Shown piece by piece: positions 1 to 6,670 of a stretch of DNA of 12,002 nucleotides. Both the position numbers and the translations under genes were made by a program. The notes under the pieces are model-generated. The model had not been told where the DNA came from. It did no database searches and saw nothing but the letters and a program-made list of their open reading frames with translations. Within the stretch, counting starts at the first letter, position 1; every line of letters starts with the position of its first letter. Origin of the DNA: Caulobacteraceae bacterium (lineage in GTDB: Bacteria > Pseudomonadota > Alphaproteobacteria > Caulobacterales > Caulobacteraceae); NCBI GenBank assembly GCA_947501315.1, contig CANMXH010000062.1, forward strand, positions 1 to 12,002, given 5' to 3'.

Positions 1-1
1 C

Positions 2-925
2 CGCCGCAAGAAGGGCGAGATCGTCAACGGCTGGGTCTGTCTCGACAAGCCGTTCGGCATGGGCTCCACCGAGGCCGTATCCAAAGTCCGCCGCCTGTTC
101 GATGCGCAGAAGGCCGGCCACGCCGGCACGCTCGACCCGCTGGCCTCCGGCATCCTGCCCATCGCGCTGGGCGAGGCGACCAAGACCGTCCCCTTCATGA
201 TGGAGGCGCAGAAGGTCTATCGCTTCACCCTCAACTGGGGGATTTCGACGGACAGCCTCGACCGCGAGGGCGAGATCACCGGCCGCTCGGACGTGCGACC
301 GGATGTCGAGGCGGTGCGGGCGGCCCTGCCGGCATTCGTCGGCGAGATCGATCAGGTGCCGCCGCAGTTCAGCGCCATCAAGGTCGACGGCCAGCGCGCC
401 TATGACCTGGCCCGCGAGGGAACCGATTTCGAACTGGCCAGTCGCCGGGTGATGATCCACGAGGCCACGGTCAGCGACGCGCCCGACGTCGACCATGTCG
501 AGCTCACGATCCGCACCGGCAAGGGCGTCTATGTCCGGTCCCTCGCGCGAGATCTGGCCGCAGTTCTCGGGGCCGAGGGGCATGTTTCCGCCCTGCGCCG
601 TGAGCGGGTCGGACCGTTCTCGACGGAAAACGCCGTCACGCTGGATTTCCTGACCGATCTGGTGCATAGGGACGCCGCCTCGGAAGGCTTGCTTCCCGTC
701 GCGACCGCCCTGGACGACATCCCGGAGCTGGCCGTGACGGATCAGGACGCCTTCTCGCTTCGTCAGGGACGACCGATCGTTCTGCTCCCCCGACAGGTCG
801 AAACGCTCAAAGGCCGCCTTCGGGACGGCTCCAGAACCGTTTCAGCCTTTCAGGGTCAGACCCTCGTCGCTCTCGGTCAGTTGCGGGCCGGTCGACTCGA
901 ACCCGACCGCGTATTTAACCTCTAA
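2..925 (+). CDS. truB: tRNA pseudouridine(55) synthase TruB, 5' end missing
   Basis: TruB isomerises U55 to pseudouridine in the T-loop of elongator tRNAs in the cytoplasm. The reading frame is open from base 2, and its first visible residues (RRKKGEIVNGWVCLDKPFGM) match the family N-terminus, so the true start lies a few codons before the window. The ATG at 59 is internal: starting there would remove the KP(F)GM motif. The catalytic aspartate sits in HAGTLDPLASG (GAC at 134-136). Later family blocks are visible, including VPPQFSAIKVDGQRAYDLAREG and GVYVRSLARDLA, and a PUA-like C-terminal part follows. The gene is first in the visible truB-rpsO-pnp order. In related genomes infB and rbfA usually precede it, but that part is outside the window. 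The family assignment is firm. Confidence 0.97.
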   Translation, partial: RRKKGEIVNGWVCLDKPFGMGSTEAVSKVRRLFDAQKAGHAGTLDPLASGILPIALGEATKTVPFMMEAQKVYRFTLNWGISTDSLDREGEITGRSDVRPDVEAVRAALPAFVGEIDQVPPQFSAIKVDGQRAYDLAREGTDFELASRRVMIHEATVSDAPDVDHVELTIRTGKGVYVRSLARDLAAVLGAEGHVSALRRERVGPFSTENAVTLDFLTDLVHRDAASEGLLPVATALDDIPELAVTDQDAFSLRQGRPIVLLPRQVETLKGRLRDGSRTVSAFQGQTLVALGQLRAGRLEPDRVFNL

Positions 926-926
926 C

Positions 927-958
927 TGCCCTCAAGTAGCGCTTAGCGCGGTAGGGCA
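927..958 (+). promoter_or_regulatory. Nested stem-loop in the truB-rpsO spacer, candidate S15 leader
   Basis: The 48-bp spacer contains an outer stem TGCCCT (927-932) with AGGGCA (953-958). Inside it is an inner stem GCGC (939-942), TTA loop, GCGC (946-949). The outer 3' arm touches the start of the purine-rich ribosome binding site AAGGAAAGGA (958-967). Ribosomal protein S15 represses its own mRNA through leader structures in several bacteria, so this small fold could serve that purpose. The pairing is seen directly; the role is inference. Confidence 0.35.
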
Positions 959-973
959 AGGAAAGGACACCCG

Positions 974-1243
974 ATGTCGATTACGCCCGAGCGTAAGAAC
1001 GAAGTCATCGCCGATAACGCCCGCTCCGCCGGCGACACCGGCTCGGCCGAGGTCCAGGTCGCGATCCTTTCGGAACGCATCGCCAACCTCACCGACCACT
1101 TCAAGACCCACAAGAAGGACAACCACTCGCGCCGCGGCCTGCTCAAGATGGTCTCGCAGCGTCGTCGCCTTCTTGACCACCTCAGCAAGGTTGATCGCGA
1201 GCGCTACACCGCTCTGATCGGCAAGCTGAACCTGCGCCGCTAG
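974..1243 (+). CDS. rpsO: 30S ribosomal protein S15
   Basis: S15 is a primary binder of 16S rRNA in the central domain and helps nucleate the platform of the small subunit. The 89-residue product has the standard family length. It carries the expected blocks GDTGSAEVQVAILSERI, LTDHFKTHKKD, SRRGLLKMVSQRRRLLDHL and the C-terminal YTALIGKLNLRR. The ATG at 974 follows a strong ribosome binding site (AAGGAAAGGA at 958-967) by 6 nt, which fixes the start. It lies 48 bp after truB and 292 bp before pnp in the same direction, the classic truB-rpsO-pnp neighbourhood. It is probably co-transcribed with truB, and its own product may regulate it through the short leader just upstream. Confidence 0.99.
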   Translation: MSITPERKNEVIADNARSAGDTGSAEVQVAILSERIANLTDHFKTHKKDNHSRRGLLKMVSQRRRLLDHLSKVDRERYTALIGKLNLRR

Positions 1244-1265
1244 GCACAGAAAGCGGATGAGTTTC

Positions 1266-1295
1266 GGGGCGCGGGCCATGTCCGCGCCTCTTTCC
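1266..1295 (+). terminator. GC-rich hairpin after rpsO, weak terminator or attenuator candidate
   Basis: The arms GGGGCGCGG (1266-1274) and CCGCGCCTC (1282-1290) form 9 pairs, one of them G-U, around a 7-nt loop, followed by TTTCC. A short second stem, GCGGA (1253-1257) with TCCGC (1293-1297), encloses it. The T-run is short, so full termination is doubtful; partial termination or mRNA 3' end protection for rpsO is more likely. In E. coli an attenuator occupies the equivalent position. Confidence 0.35.
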
Positions 1296-1315
1296 GCATC
1301 CAGAGACCGGCGCGC

Positions 1316-1382
1316 CGCCGGACTTCCGGCGCAGGAACCCGGTCGGTCGAGGCGTTCGCGCCGGGGCCGTGAATCGGGTTCC
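1316..1382 (+). promoter_or_regulatory. Two further stem-loops in the rpsO-pnp spacer
   Basis: The first is CGCCGGA (1316-1322) with TCCGGCG (1325-1331), a 7-bp perfect dyad with a 2-nt centre. The second is GGAACCCG (1334-1341) with CGGGTTCC (1375-1382), 8 bp perfect around a 33-nt GC-rich loop. No ORF with coding character fills this stretch. The structures probably belong to the pnp leader RNA, but could partly be a by-product of high GC content. Confidence 0.4.
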
Positions 1383-1439
1383 CGAGGATACTGACGCGAG
1401 GGCCATACCGGTCCTCTTCTCCCGGGTTTTCCGCGATGG

Positions 1440-1502
1440 CGCGGGGACCCATGGACCGAAGGACTGAACGCCCGACGCTCCACCCACTGATGGGACCCCG
1501 CG
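1440..1502 (+). promoter_or_regulatory. Long stem-loop in the pnp leader, possible RNase III/PNPase autoregulation site
   Basis: CGCGGGGACCCAT (1440-1452) faces ATGGGACCCCGCG (1490-1502). This gives 12 paired bases of 13 with one central A-A mismatch, around a 37-nt loop, and ends 33 nt before the pnp start codon. In E. coli the pnp leader forms a duplex that RNase III cuts, after which PNPase represses its own synthesis. This stem is in the right place for the same logic. The complementarity is seen; the regulatory role is inferred. Confidence 0.45.
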
Positions 1503-1535
1503 TGGAATTCGCCCGCGGGATACGAAAGACGAAAC

Positions 1536-3764
1536 ATGTTCGATATCAAACGCAAGACGATTGACTGGGCCGGACGCCCGCTGACCCTCGAAACGGGCCG
1601 TATCGCCCGTCAGGCTGACGGTGCCGTTCTGGCCACCTACGGCGAGACCGTCGTCCTCGCCACCGTCGTCTACGGCCGCGCGCCCAAGCCGGGCCTGGAT
1701 TTCTTCCCGCTGACCGTCAACTACCAGGAAAAGACCTTCGCCGCCGGCAAGATCCCGGGTGGCTATTTCAAGCGTGAAGGCCGTCCGACCGAAAAGGAGA
1801 CCCTCGTCTCCCGCCTGATCGACCGTCCGATCCGCCCCCTGTTCGTCAAGGGCTTCAAGAACGAGACCCAGGTCGTCGTCACCGTGCTGCAGCACGACAT
1901 GGAGAACGACCCGGACATCGTCGGCCTGGTCGCCGCCTCCGCCGCCCTGACCCTGTCGGGCGTGCCCTTCATGGGCCCGATCGGTGCCGCGCGCGTCGGC
2001 TATGTCGACGGTGAGTTCGTGCTGAACCCGACCCTCGACCAGATGCCCGACAGCCAGCTCGACCTCGTCGTCGCCGGCACGCTCGACGCCCTGATGATGG
2101 TCGAATCCGAGGCCAAGGAGCTCTCGGAAGAGATCATGCTGAACGCCCTGATGTTCGCGCATCGCGGCATGCAGCCGGTGATCGAGGCCATCATCGAAAT
2201 GGCCGAACACGCCGCCAAGGAGCCCTTCGACTTCACCGCCGAGGATCACTCCGACGTCGTCACCGCCATCCAGAAGCTGGTCGGCGAGGACATCAAGGCC
2301 GCCTATACCCACGCCGGCAAATACGAGCGCCGCTCGGGCGTCGACGCCGCCAAGAAGGCCGCCGCCGCCAAGCTGGTGAAGACCGACGAAAACCCGGACG
2401 GCGTCGATTCCGCCAAATTCGGTGCGGCCTTCAAGGAATGCGAAGCCCACGTCCTGCGTCGCGACATCATCGACAACGGTCACCGCGTCGACGGCCGCGC
2501 CCTCGACAAGGTCCGCGCCATCGTCTCGGAAGTCGGCGTCTTCCCGCGCACCCACGGCTCGGCCCTGTTCACCCGCGGTGAGACCCAGGCCATCGTGGTC
2601 GCCACCCTCGGCACCGGCGAGGACGAGCAGTACGTCGACGCCCTGAGCGGGACCTACAAGGAGAAATTCCTCCTCCACTACAACTTCCCTCCCTATTCGG
2701 TCGGCGAGACCGGCCGGATGGGCGGCGCAGGCCGTCGGGAAATCGGTCACGGCAAGCTGGCCTGGCGGGCGATCCGTCCCATGCTGCCGTCGTCGGAAGA
2801 CTTCCCCTACACCATCCGTCTGGTGTCGGAGATCACCGAGTCCAACGGCTCCTCCTCGATGGCCACCGTCTGTGGTTCCTCGCTGGCGCTGATGGATGCG
2901 GGTGTGCCGCTGGTTCGCCCCGTCTCGGGCATCGCCATGGGCCTGATCCTCGAGCCCTCGGGCGAGTTCGCCATCCTGTCCGACATCCTGGGTGACGAAG
3001 ATCACCTCGGCGACATGGACTTCAAGGTGGCCGGCACGCGCGAAGGCATCACCTCGCTGCAGATGGACATCAAGGTCGCGGGCATCACCGAAGAGATCAT
3101 GCGCAAGGCGATCGCCCAGGCTTCGGCCGGCCGCATGCACATCCTCGACGAGATGGACAAGGCCATCGACGGTGCCCGCACCGAGCTGGGCGAATACGCG
3201 CCCAAGATCGAGTCGATCAAGGTTCCGACCGACAAGATCCGCGACATCATCGGCACCGGCGGCAAGATCATCCGCGAGATCGTCGAAAAGACCGGCGCCA
3301 AGATCAACATCGAGGACGACGGCACGGTCAAGATCGCTGCCTCGGACCAGGAGAAGATCGACGCCGCCAAGAACTGGATCTCCTCGATCGTGTCCGAGCC
3401 CGAGCCCGGCACCATCTATTCCGGCAAGGTCGTGAAGGTCGTCGACTTCGGCGCCTTCGTGAACTTCTTCGGTGCCAAGGACGGCCTGGTCCACGTGTCC
3501 CAGATCTCCCTGGAACGCGTCGCCAACCCGACCGACGTCCTGAGCGAAGGCCAGGAGGTCAAGGTGAAGTTCCTCGGCATGGACGATCGCGGCAAGACCA
3601 AGCTGTCGATGAAGGTCGTCGACCAGACCACCGGCGAGGACATCACCGACAAGATCAACGCCGAGCGCGCCGAACGCGGCGAGCCCCCGCTGTCCGACGA
3701 CACCGGCGGCCGTCCCAAGCGTGAAGGCGGCGGTGACCGCGACCGTGGTCGTAGCCGTCGCTAG
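1536..3764 (+). CDS. pnp: Polyribonucleotide nucleotidyltransferase (PNPase)
   Basis: PNPase is the trimeric 3'-to-5' phosphorolytic exoribonuclease of the RNA degradosome and also adds heteropolymeric tails. The order is: first RNase PH domain (about 1-230), helical linker (about 240-310), second catalytic RNase PH domain (about 317-555) with ITESNGSSSMATVCG and DEDHLGDMDFK (D489, D495, K497 correspond to the metal and phosphate site), KH domain (about 561-619, GTGG loop at 573-576), S1 domain (about 625-694). The 742-residue length exceeds the roughly 710 of E. coli, mainly through a hydrophilic tail ending GGGDRDRGRSRR. The start is fixed by the family N-terminus MFDIKRKTI, although only weak Shine-Dalgarno similarity precedes it (GAAAGACGA). 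The gene follows rpsO by 292 bp and is closed by the terminator at 3791. Confidence 0.99.
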   Translation: MFDIKRKTIDWAGRPLTLETGRIARQADGAVLATYGETVVLATVVYGRAPKPGLDFFPLTVNYQEKTFAAGKIPGGYFKREGRPTEKETLVSRLIDRPIRPLFVKGFKNETQVVVTVLQHDMENDPDIVGLVAASAALTLSGVPFMGPIGAARVGYVDGEFVLNPTLDQMPDSQLDLVVAGTLDALMMVESEAKELSEEIMLNALMFAHRGMQPVIEAIIEMAEHAAKEPFDFTAEDHSDVVTAIQKLVGEDIKAAYTHAGKYERRSGVDAAKKAAAAKLVKTDENPDGVDSAKFGAAFKECEAHVLRRDIIDNGHRVDGRALDKVRAIVSEVGVFPRTHGSALFTRGETQAIVVATLGTGEDEQYVDALSGTYKEKFLLHYNFPPYSVGETGRMGGAGRREIGHGKLAWRAIRPMLPSSEDFPYTIRLVSEITESNGSSSMATVCGSSLALMDAGVPLVRPVSGIAMGLILEPSGEFAILSDILGDEDHLGDMDFKVAGTREGITSLQMDIKVAGITEEIMRKAIAQASAGRMHILDEMDKAIDGARTELGEYAPKIESIKVPTDKIRDIIGTGGKIIREIVEKTGAKINIEDDGTVKIAASDQEKIDAAKNWISSIVSEPEPGTIYSGKVVKVVDFGAFVNFFGAKDGLVHVSQISLERVANPTDVLSEGQEVKVKFLGMDDRGKTKLSMKVVDQTTGEDITDKINAERAERGEPPLSDDTGGRPKREGGGDRDRGRSRR

Positions 3765-3790
3765 GACGCGGCGTCACGTCTGAAAAGCAG

Positions 3791-3821
3791 AAGGCCCCGG
3801 TGGAAACACCGGGGCCTTTTT
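3791..3821 (+). terminator. Strong intrinsic terminator of the truB-rpsO-pnp operon
   Basis: AAGGCCCCGGTG (3791-3802) pairs perfectly over 12 bp with CACCGGGGCCTT (3807-3818) around a GAAA tetraloop. A TTTTT run (3817-3821) follows, overlapping the stem base. It lies 26 bp after the pnp stop codon. This is the clearest rho-independent terminator in the window. The A-rich upstream flank could give some function on the other strand. Confidence 0.93.
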
Positions 3822-3930
3822 GTTCCGTTCTGAAAGCGGACCTGCCTGTAATCTGCAACGGGTGGTCAGCGGACGTTATTGAAAACAGACCCCATGAACT
3901 TCAGCACGAAGTCTGACCGGCAGAATGGAA

Positions 3931-3951
3931 CAGGCGCAGAACTTGCGCCTG
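3931..3951. promoter_or_regulatory. Perfect 8-bp inverted repeat upstream of the small membrane protein gene
   Basis: CAGGCGCA (3931-3938), a GAACT spacer and TGCGCCTG (3944-3951) form a perfect dyad about 60 bp before the start at 4012. No T-run follows, so it is a poor terminator. It could be an operator or a 5'-UTR hairpin. The rest of 3822-4011 shows no gene with coding character; it contains GCGGAC twice (3836 and 3870 areas), with no clear promoter. Confidence 0.35.
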
Positions 3952-4011
3952 GCTTTACCAACTGGAAAGGCCGAGCAAGGACACTGCAAAAGTCGAGGCA
4001 GGGTCTTTTCA

Positions 4012-4377
4012 ATGTTCATGCTGCGCGCCGCCGGTTCAATGCTCCTGATCTACGCCCTGTTCAACGCCGCCTTCGGCCTGGACCGTAAGGAGTTGGCATG
4101 GCTGATTTCGGCCTTTCTGCTGGCGATCGGCGGGATCGCCCTTATCCTGGCCCAACCCTGGTCGCGGATTGTCGTGCTTGCCACCGCTGTCACCGCCGCC
4201 GTCATCGGGGCGATCAGCCAGGTCAGGATGGCTCAGGATGGGAGCATCCGGTTCGAGGATGCAGTCGTTGCCTGGGCGCTCTGGTCCGCACTCTGGCTCG
4301 TGACTGCCTATATCGGCTCCAGATACCTGTCTGACCGGGGCATCGTCCTTGAAGGACGGCCCGGCGGCGCGCCCTGA
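4012..4377 (+). CDS. Unrecognised small membrane protein with four predicted helices
   Basis: I do not recognise the family. The 121-residue product is strongly hydrophobic, with likely membrane segments at about 4-22, 29-47, 51-72 and 83-103, and a short polar C-terminus (SRYLSDRGIVLEGRPGGAP). An in-frame ATG at 3925 would add 29 residues that look non-coding and run through the inverted repeat at 3931-3951. The ATG at 4012 is preferred because GAGGCAGGG (3995-4003) sits 8 nt before it. It stands alone after the pnp terminator, and its stop codon is 7 bp from the end of a possible convergent small ORF. A real gene is likely, because the whole frame is membrane-like, but its role is unknown. 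Confidence 0.75.
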   Translation: MFMLRAAGSMLLIYALFNAAFGLDRKELAWLISAFLLAIGGIALILAQPWSRIVVLATAVTAAVIGAISQVRMAQDGSIRFEDAVVAWALWSALWLVTAYIGSRYLSDRGIVLEGRPGGAP

Positions 4378-4384
4378 TCGCCGG

Positions 4385-4540
4385 TCAGGCTCCTTTTTCG
4401 TCCAGCCTTGCCGTGGCGGCCTGATATGCATCCTGTCGCGTAGCGATCACGTTGAAGCGTTGATTTGGACGTCCCAACCAATCCCGCTCTGAAGTCTGGT
4501 AGACACGCAGCGACGTCCGCAATGGGTCGGACGCGGTCAT
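4385..4540 (-). CDS. Possible 51-residue hypothetical protein downstream of regA
   Basis: An ATG at 4538-4540 opens a 51-codon frame ending in TGA at 4385-4387. The product begins MTASDPLRTSLRVYQTSERD and ends TARLDEKGA; it is soluble and charged, with no motif I know. A GGTAGGGG stretch about 7 nt upstream (on the minus strand) could act as a ribosome binding site. The start lies 10 bp after the regA stop codon, so co-transcription with regBA is possible. By my count about 62% of third codon positions are G or C, lower than would be expected for a GC-rich core gene. That suggests either a recently acquired gene or a chance ORF. It has no overlap with a better candidate. Confidence 0.35.
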   Translation of the reverse strand: MTASDPLRTSLRVYQTSERDWLGRPNQRFNVIATRQDAYQAATARLDEKGA

Positions 4541-4550
4541 CCGGTAGCCC

Positions 4551-5105
4551 CTACCGCGGCGCCCGCTTCGCCAAAATCCGCTGCAACGTCCGCCGATGCA
4601 TCCCCAGCCGGCGCGCCGTCTCCGAGACATTGTGGTCGCACAGCTCATAGACGCGCTGGATATGCTCCCAGCGCACGCGGTCGGCGCTCATCGGATTGTC
4701 GGGCGGTTCAGGGGCCTCGCCGGTGGCCAGCAGGGCCTTGACCACATCGTCGGCGTCGGCGGGCTTCTGGAGGTAGTCGACCGCCCCGGCCTTGACCGCC
4801 GCCACGGCCGTGGCGATGGCACCATAGCCGGTAAGCATGATGATGCGGGCGTCCTCGCGCCGGTCGCGGATGGCCTCGACCACCTTCAGCCCGTTGCCGT
4901 CCTCCAGCCGCATGTCCAGCACGGCGAAGGCAGGCACGGAGGTCTTCAGCGCCTCGAAGGCCTCGGCCAGCGAGGCCGCAAGCGTCACCTCGAACCCGCG
5001 GCTCTCCAGGGCGCGGCCCAGACGGGTGCGCAGGGCATTGTCGTCGTCCAGCACCAGCAGGGTCTTGTCGGCGAGGGCGGCGATCCGGGCTTCGGTATCA
5101 GGCAT
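4551..5105 (-). CDS. regA: RegA/ActR/PrrA-type redox response regulator
   Basis: This is the DNA-binding partner of the RegB kinase. In alphaproteobacteria the RegBA/ActSR/PrrBA system controls respiratory oxidases and other redox-balancing pathways. The 184-residue length matches RegA. The receiver domain (about 14-125) has the acidic cluster D20-D22, phospho-acceptor D64 in AVLDMRL, T92 in MLTGYG and K114 in LQKP. A proline-containing linker (EAPEPPDNP, 130-138) leads to a Fis-type helix-turn-helix with the highly conserved tail WEHIQRVYELCDHNVSETAR followed by RLGMHRRTLQRIL. A GGAG site 7 nt before the ATG supports the start. The gene lies 71 bp downstream of regB on the same strand, so one mRNA is likely. 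The family call is firm; the regulon in this organism is unknown. Confidence 0.95.
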   Translation of the reverse strand: MPDTEARIAALADKTLLVLDDDNALRTRLGRALESRGFEVTLAASLAEAFEALKTSVPAFAVLDMRLEDGNGLKVVEAIRDRREDARIIMLTGYGAIATAVAAVKAGAVDYLQKPADADDVVKALLATGEAPEPPDNPMSADRVRWEHIQRVYELCDHNVSETARRLGMHRRTLQRILAKRAPR

Positions 5106-5176
5106 CAGGCGTCTCCAGCTCTGCTCAATTCGGTAAGGGTACGGCGACGTTCAAGGTTCAGACGGGGGGTGCGACA

Positions 5177-6670
5177 TCACGACGGCACTTCCAGCGCCGG
5201 GCGGGACCAGCGTACCGCCACCCGCGCGCCCTTGGGCTGGCCCTTGGCCGGGGTCTGTCCCCCGTCGCCGGGACCGACAAAGACCTTGCCGCCGGTGCGT
5301 TCCAGCAGGGTGCGGGCGATGAAGAAGCCCAGTCCCATCCCGCCCTGGCTGGGAGCGATGGTCTCGGGCACCGGCCCGGCCTTGGCCGCCTTCCGTCCCT
5401 TGCGGCCCGGCGCAGCGGCGGCGACCGAGGCGGCGATCTGGGCCGCCAGCGCGCGGCGCGCCTTGCCCTGGGGCCGGCTGGTCACATAGGGCTCGCCCAG
5501 ACGCGGCAGGATATCGGCGGGAAACCCGGGCCCGTCGTCGACGACCTCGATCTCGATGAAACCGGCGTCGACAAGCGCCCGTACCCGCACCTTCGAGCCG
5601 GCAAAATCGGCGGCGTTCTCGACCAGGGTCGACAGGCCGTGAATCACTTCGGGCAGACGGCGCACGCGCGGTACGGGCTCGCCCGAGGCCGTGCGCACCG
5701 AGACCTCGAAGGCCAGGTCAAAACCGCGATGCGGCTCGACCACCTCTTCCAGCAGGGCTTTCAACCCGACCTCGGCGAAGGCCGTCTCGCCCTCCTCAGG
5801 CTGTTGCGAAAGGCGTTTGAGAATCTCACGGCAGCGCTCGGCCTGTTGCAGGATCAGGGCCGCATCCTCGGCCGCCGGGCCGTCCTTGGCAGAAGCGCGC
5901 AGCAACTCCTTGGCCACCACCTGGATGGTCGCCAGCGGCGTGCCCAGTTCATGCGCGGCCGCCGCTGCCAGCCCGCCGAGGGCCGCCAGCCGCTGCTCGC
6001 GTTGCAGGACGTCCTGGGTCGTGGCCAGGGCCAGTTCCAGCTTCTCGGCGTCCGCTGCCACCCGCCAGGCATAGGCCGAGGTGAAGATCACCCCCGTCAC
6101 CAGCGCCATGCCGATGCCGAATTTGTAGAGCGGCGGCAGGTTCAGCTCGGTCCCCGCCTGCCAGGGCAGCGGCAGGGCGATGAAGAACAGGCTGACCGTC
6201 GCAGCCAGCACCATCAACCCCATGAGCGCGGCCTGCCGTCCCGGCAGCGAGGCCGCCGCCACCGTTGCCGGGGCGACCAGCAGCAGACAGAAGGGGTTCT
6301 GCAGCCCGCCGGTAAGCCCCAGCAGGATCGACAGTTGCAGGATGTCGAACCCCAGATGCGCCGCCGTCTGCCGGCCATCGGGCAGGGATCCGTCGCTCCG
6401 GTTCAGCCGGGCGGTGGCGTTCAGATTCATCACCACACTGGCGGCGATGGCGGCCAGACAGCCCCACAACGGCAGGTCGAAATGGAAATAGAGGGTGGCC
6501 GTGCCTATCGTCGCGCTCTGCCCGAAAATGGCCATCCAGCGCAGGATGACGAGGGTGCGCAGGGACAGGCCCCGGCTGCGGCGCGGCAGGTTACGCCAGG
6601 CCGGGACACGGCCCGGATCATCGGACGCGGACGTTGACTGCGGCTTTTGAGGCTCTTGGGACAGGCTCAC
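5177..6670 (-). CDS. regB: RegB/ActS/PrrB-type redox-sensing histidine kinase
   Basis: This membrane sensor kinase should phosphorylate the RegA-type regulator encoded next to it. Six hydrophobic segments fall at about 40-62, 66-84, 103-120, 125-142, 146-168 and 181-201. The quinone-linked motif GGLQNPF is at 121-127. The H-box is LAAAAAHELGTPLATIQ with H240, and C280 lies exactly 40 residues later, the same spacing as H225 and C265 in Rhodobacter capsulatus RegB. The ATPase domain has the N-box (LVENAADFA, N352), G1 DDGPGFP (378-384) and G2 GGMGLG (443-448). Between G1 and G2, about residues 401-441, is an Ala/Lys-rich insertion not usual in RegB. The start is GTG at 6668-6670 with a GAAGAGAG purine run just before it; no better upstream start is in frame. 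The order regB then regA on one strand, with senC divergent, is a rearranged version of the Rhodobacter regB/senC-regA locus. Confidence 0.94.
   Translation of the reverse strand: MSLSQEPQKPQSTSASDDPGRVPAWRNLPRRSRGLSLRTLVILRWMAIFGQSATIGTATLYFHFDLPLWGCLAAIAASVVMNLNATARLNRSDGSLPDGRQTAAHLGFDILQLSILLGLTGGLQNPFCLLLVAPATVAAASLPGRQAALMGLMVLAATVSLFFIALPLPWQAGTELNLPPLYKFGIGMALVTGVIFTSAYAWRVAADAEKLELALATTQDVLQREQRLAALGGLAAAAAHELGTPLATIQVVAKELLRASAKDGPAAEDAALILQQAERCREILKRLSQQPEEGETAFAEVGLKALLEEVVEPHRGFDLAFEVSVRTASGEPVPRVRRLPEVIHGLSTLVENAADFAGSKVRVRALVDAGFIEIEVVDDGPGFPADILPRLGEPYVTSRPQGKARRALAAQIAASVAAAAPGRKGRKAAKAGPVPETIAPSQGGMGLGFFIARTLLERTGGKVFVGPGDGGQTPAKGQPKGARVAVRWSRPALEVPS

Noticed and set aside
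1451..1564. A 37-codon upstream ORF (ATG at 1451) overlapping the pnp start out of frame
   Set aside because: It has Arg/Pro-rich noise-like content, its ribosome binding site is poorly spaced, and its start lies in the leader stem. Kept in mind as a possible regulatory uORF but unsupported.
1182..3494. A 770-codon open frame on the minus strand opposite rpsO and pnp
   Set aside because: It is the mirror of the strongly GC3-biased pnp coding frame. Its translation is rich in Gly, Asp, Val and His with no recognisable domain, while pnp is unmistakable.
3925..4011. A longer start for the membrane protein gene at ATG 3925
   Set aside because: It would add 29 polar residues encoded through an inverted repeat; the start at 4012 has the better ribosome binding site and begins directly at the first helix.
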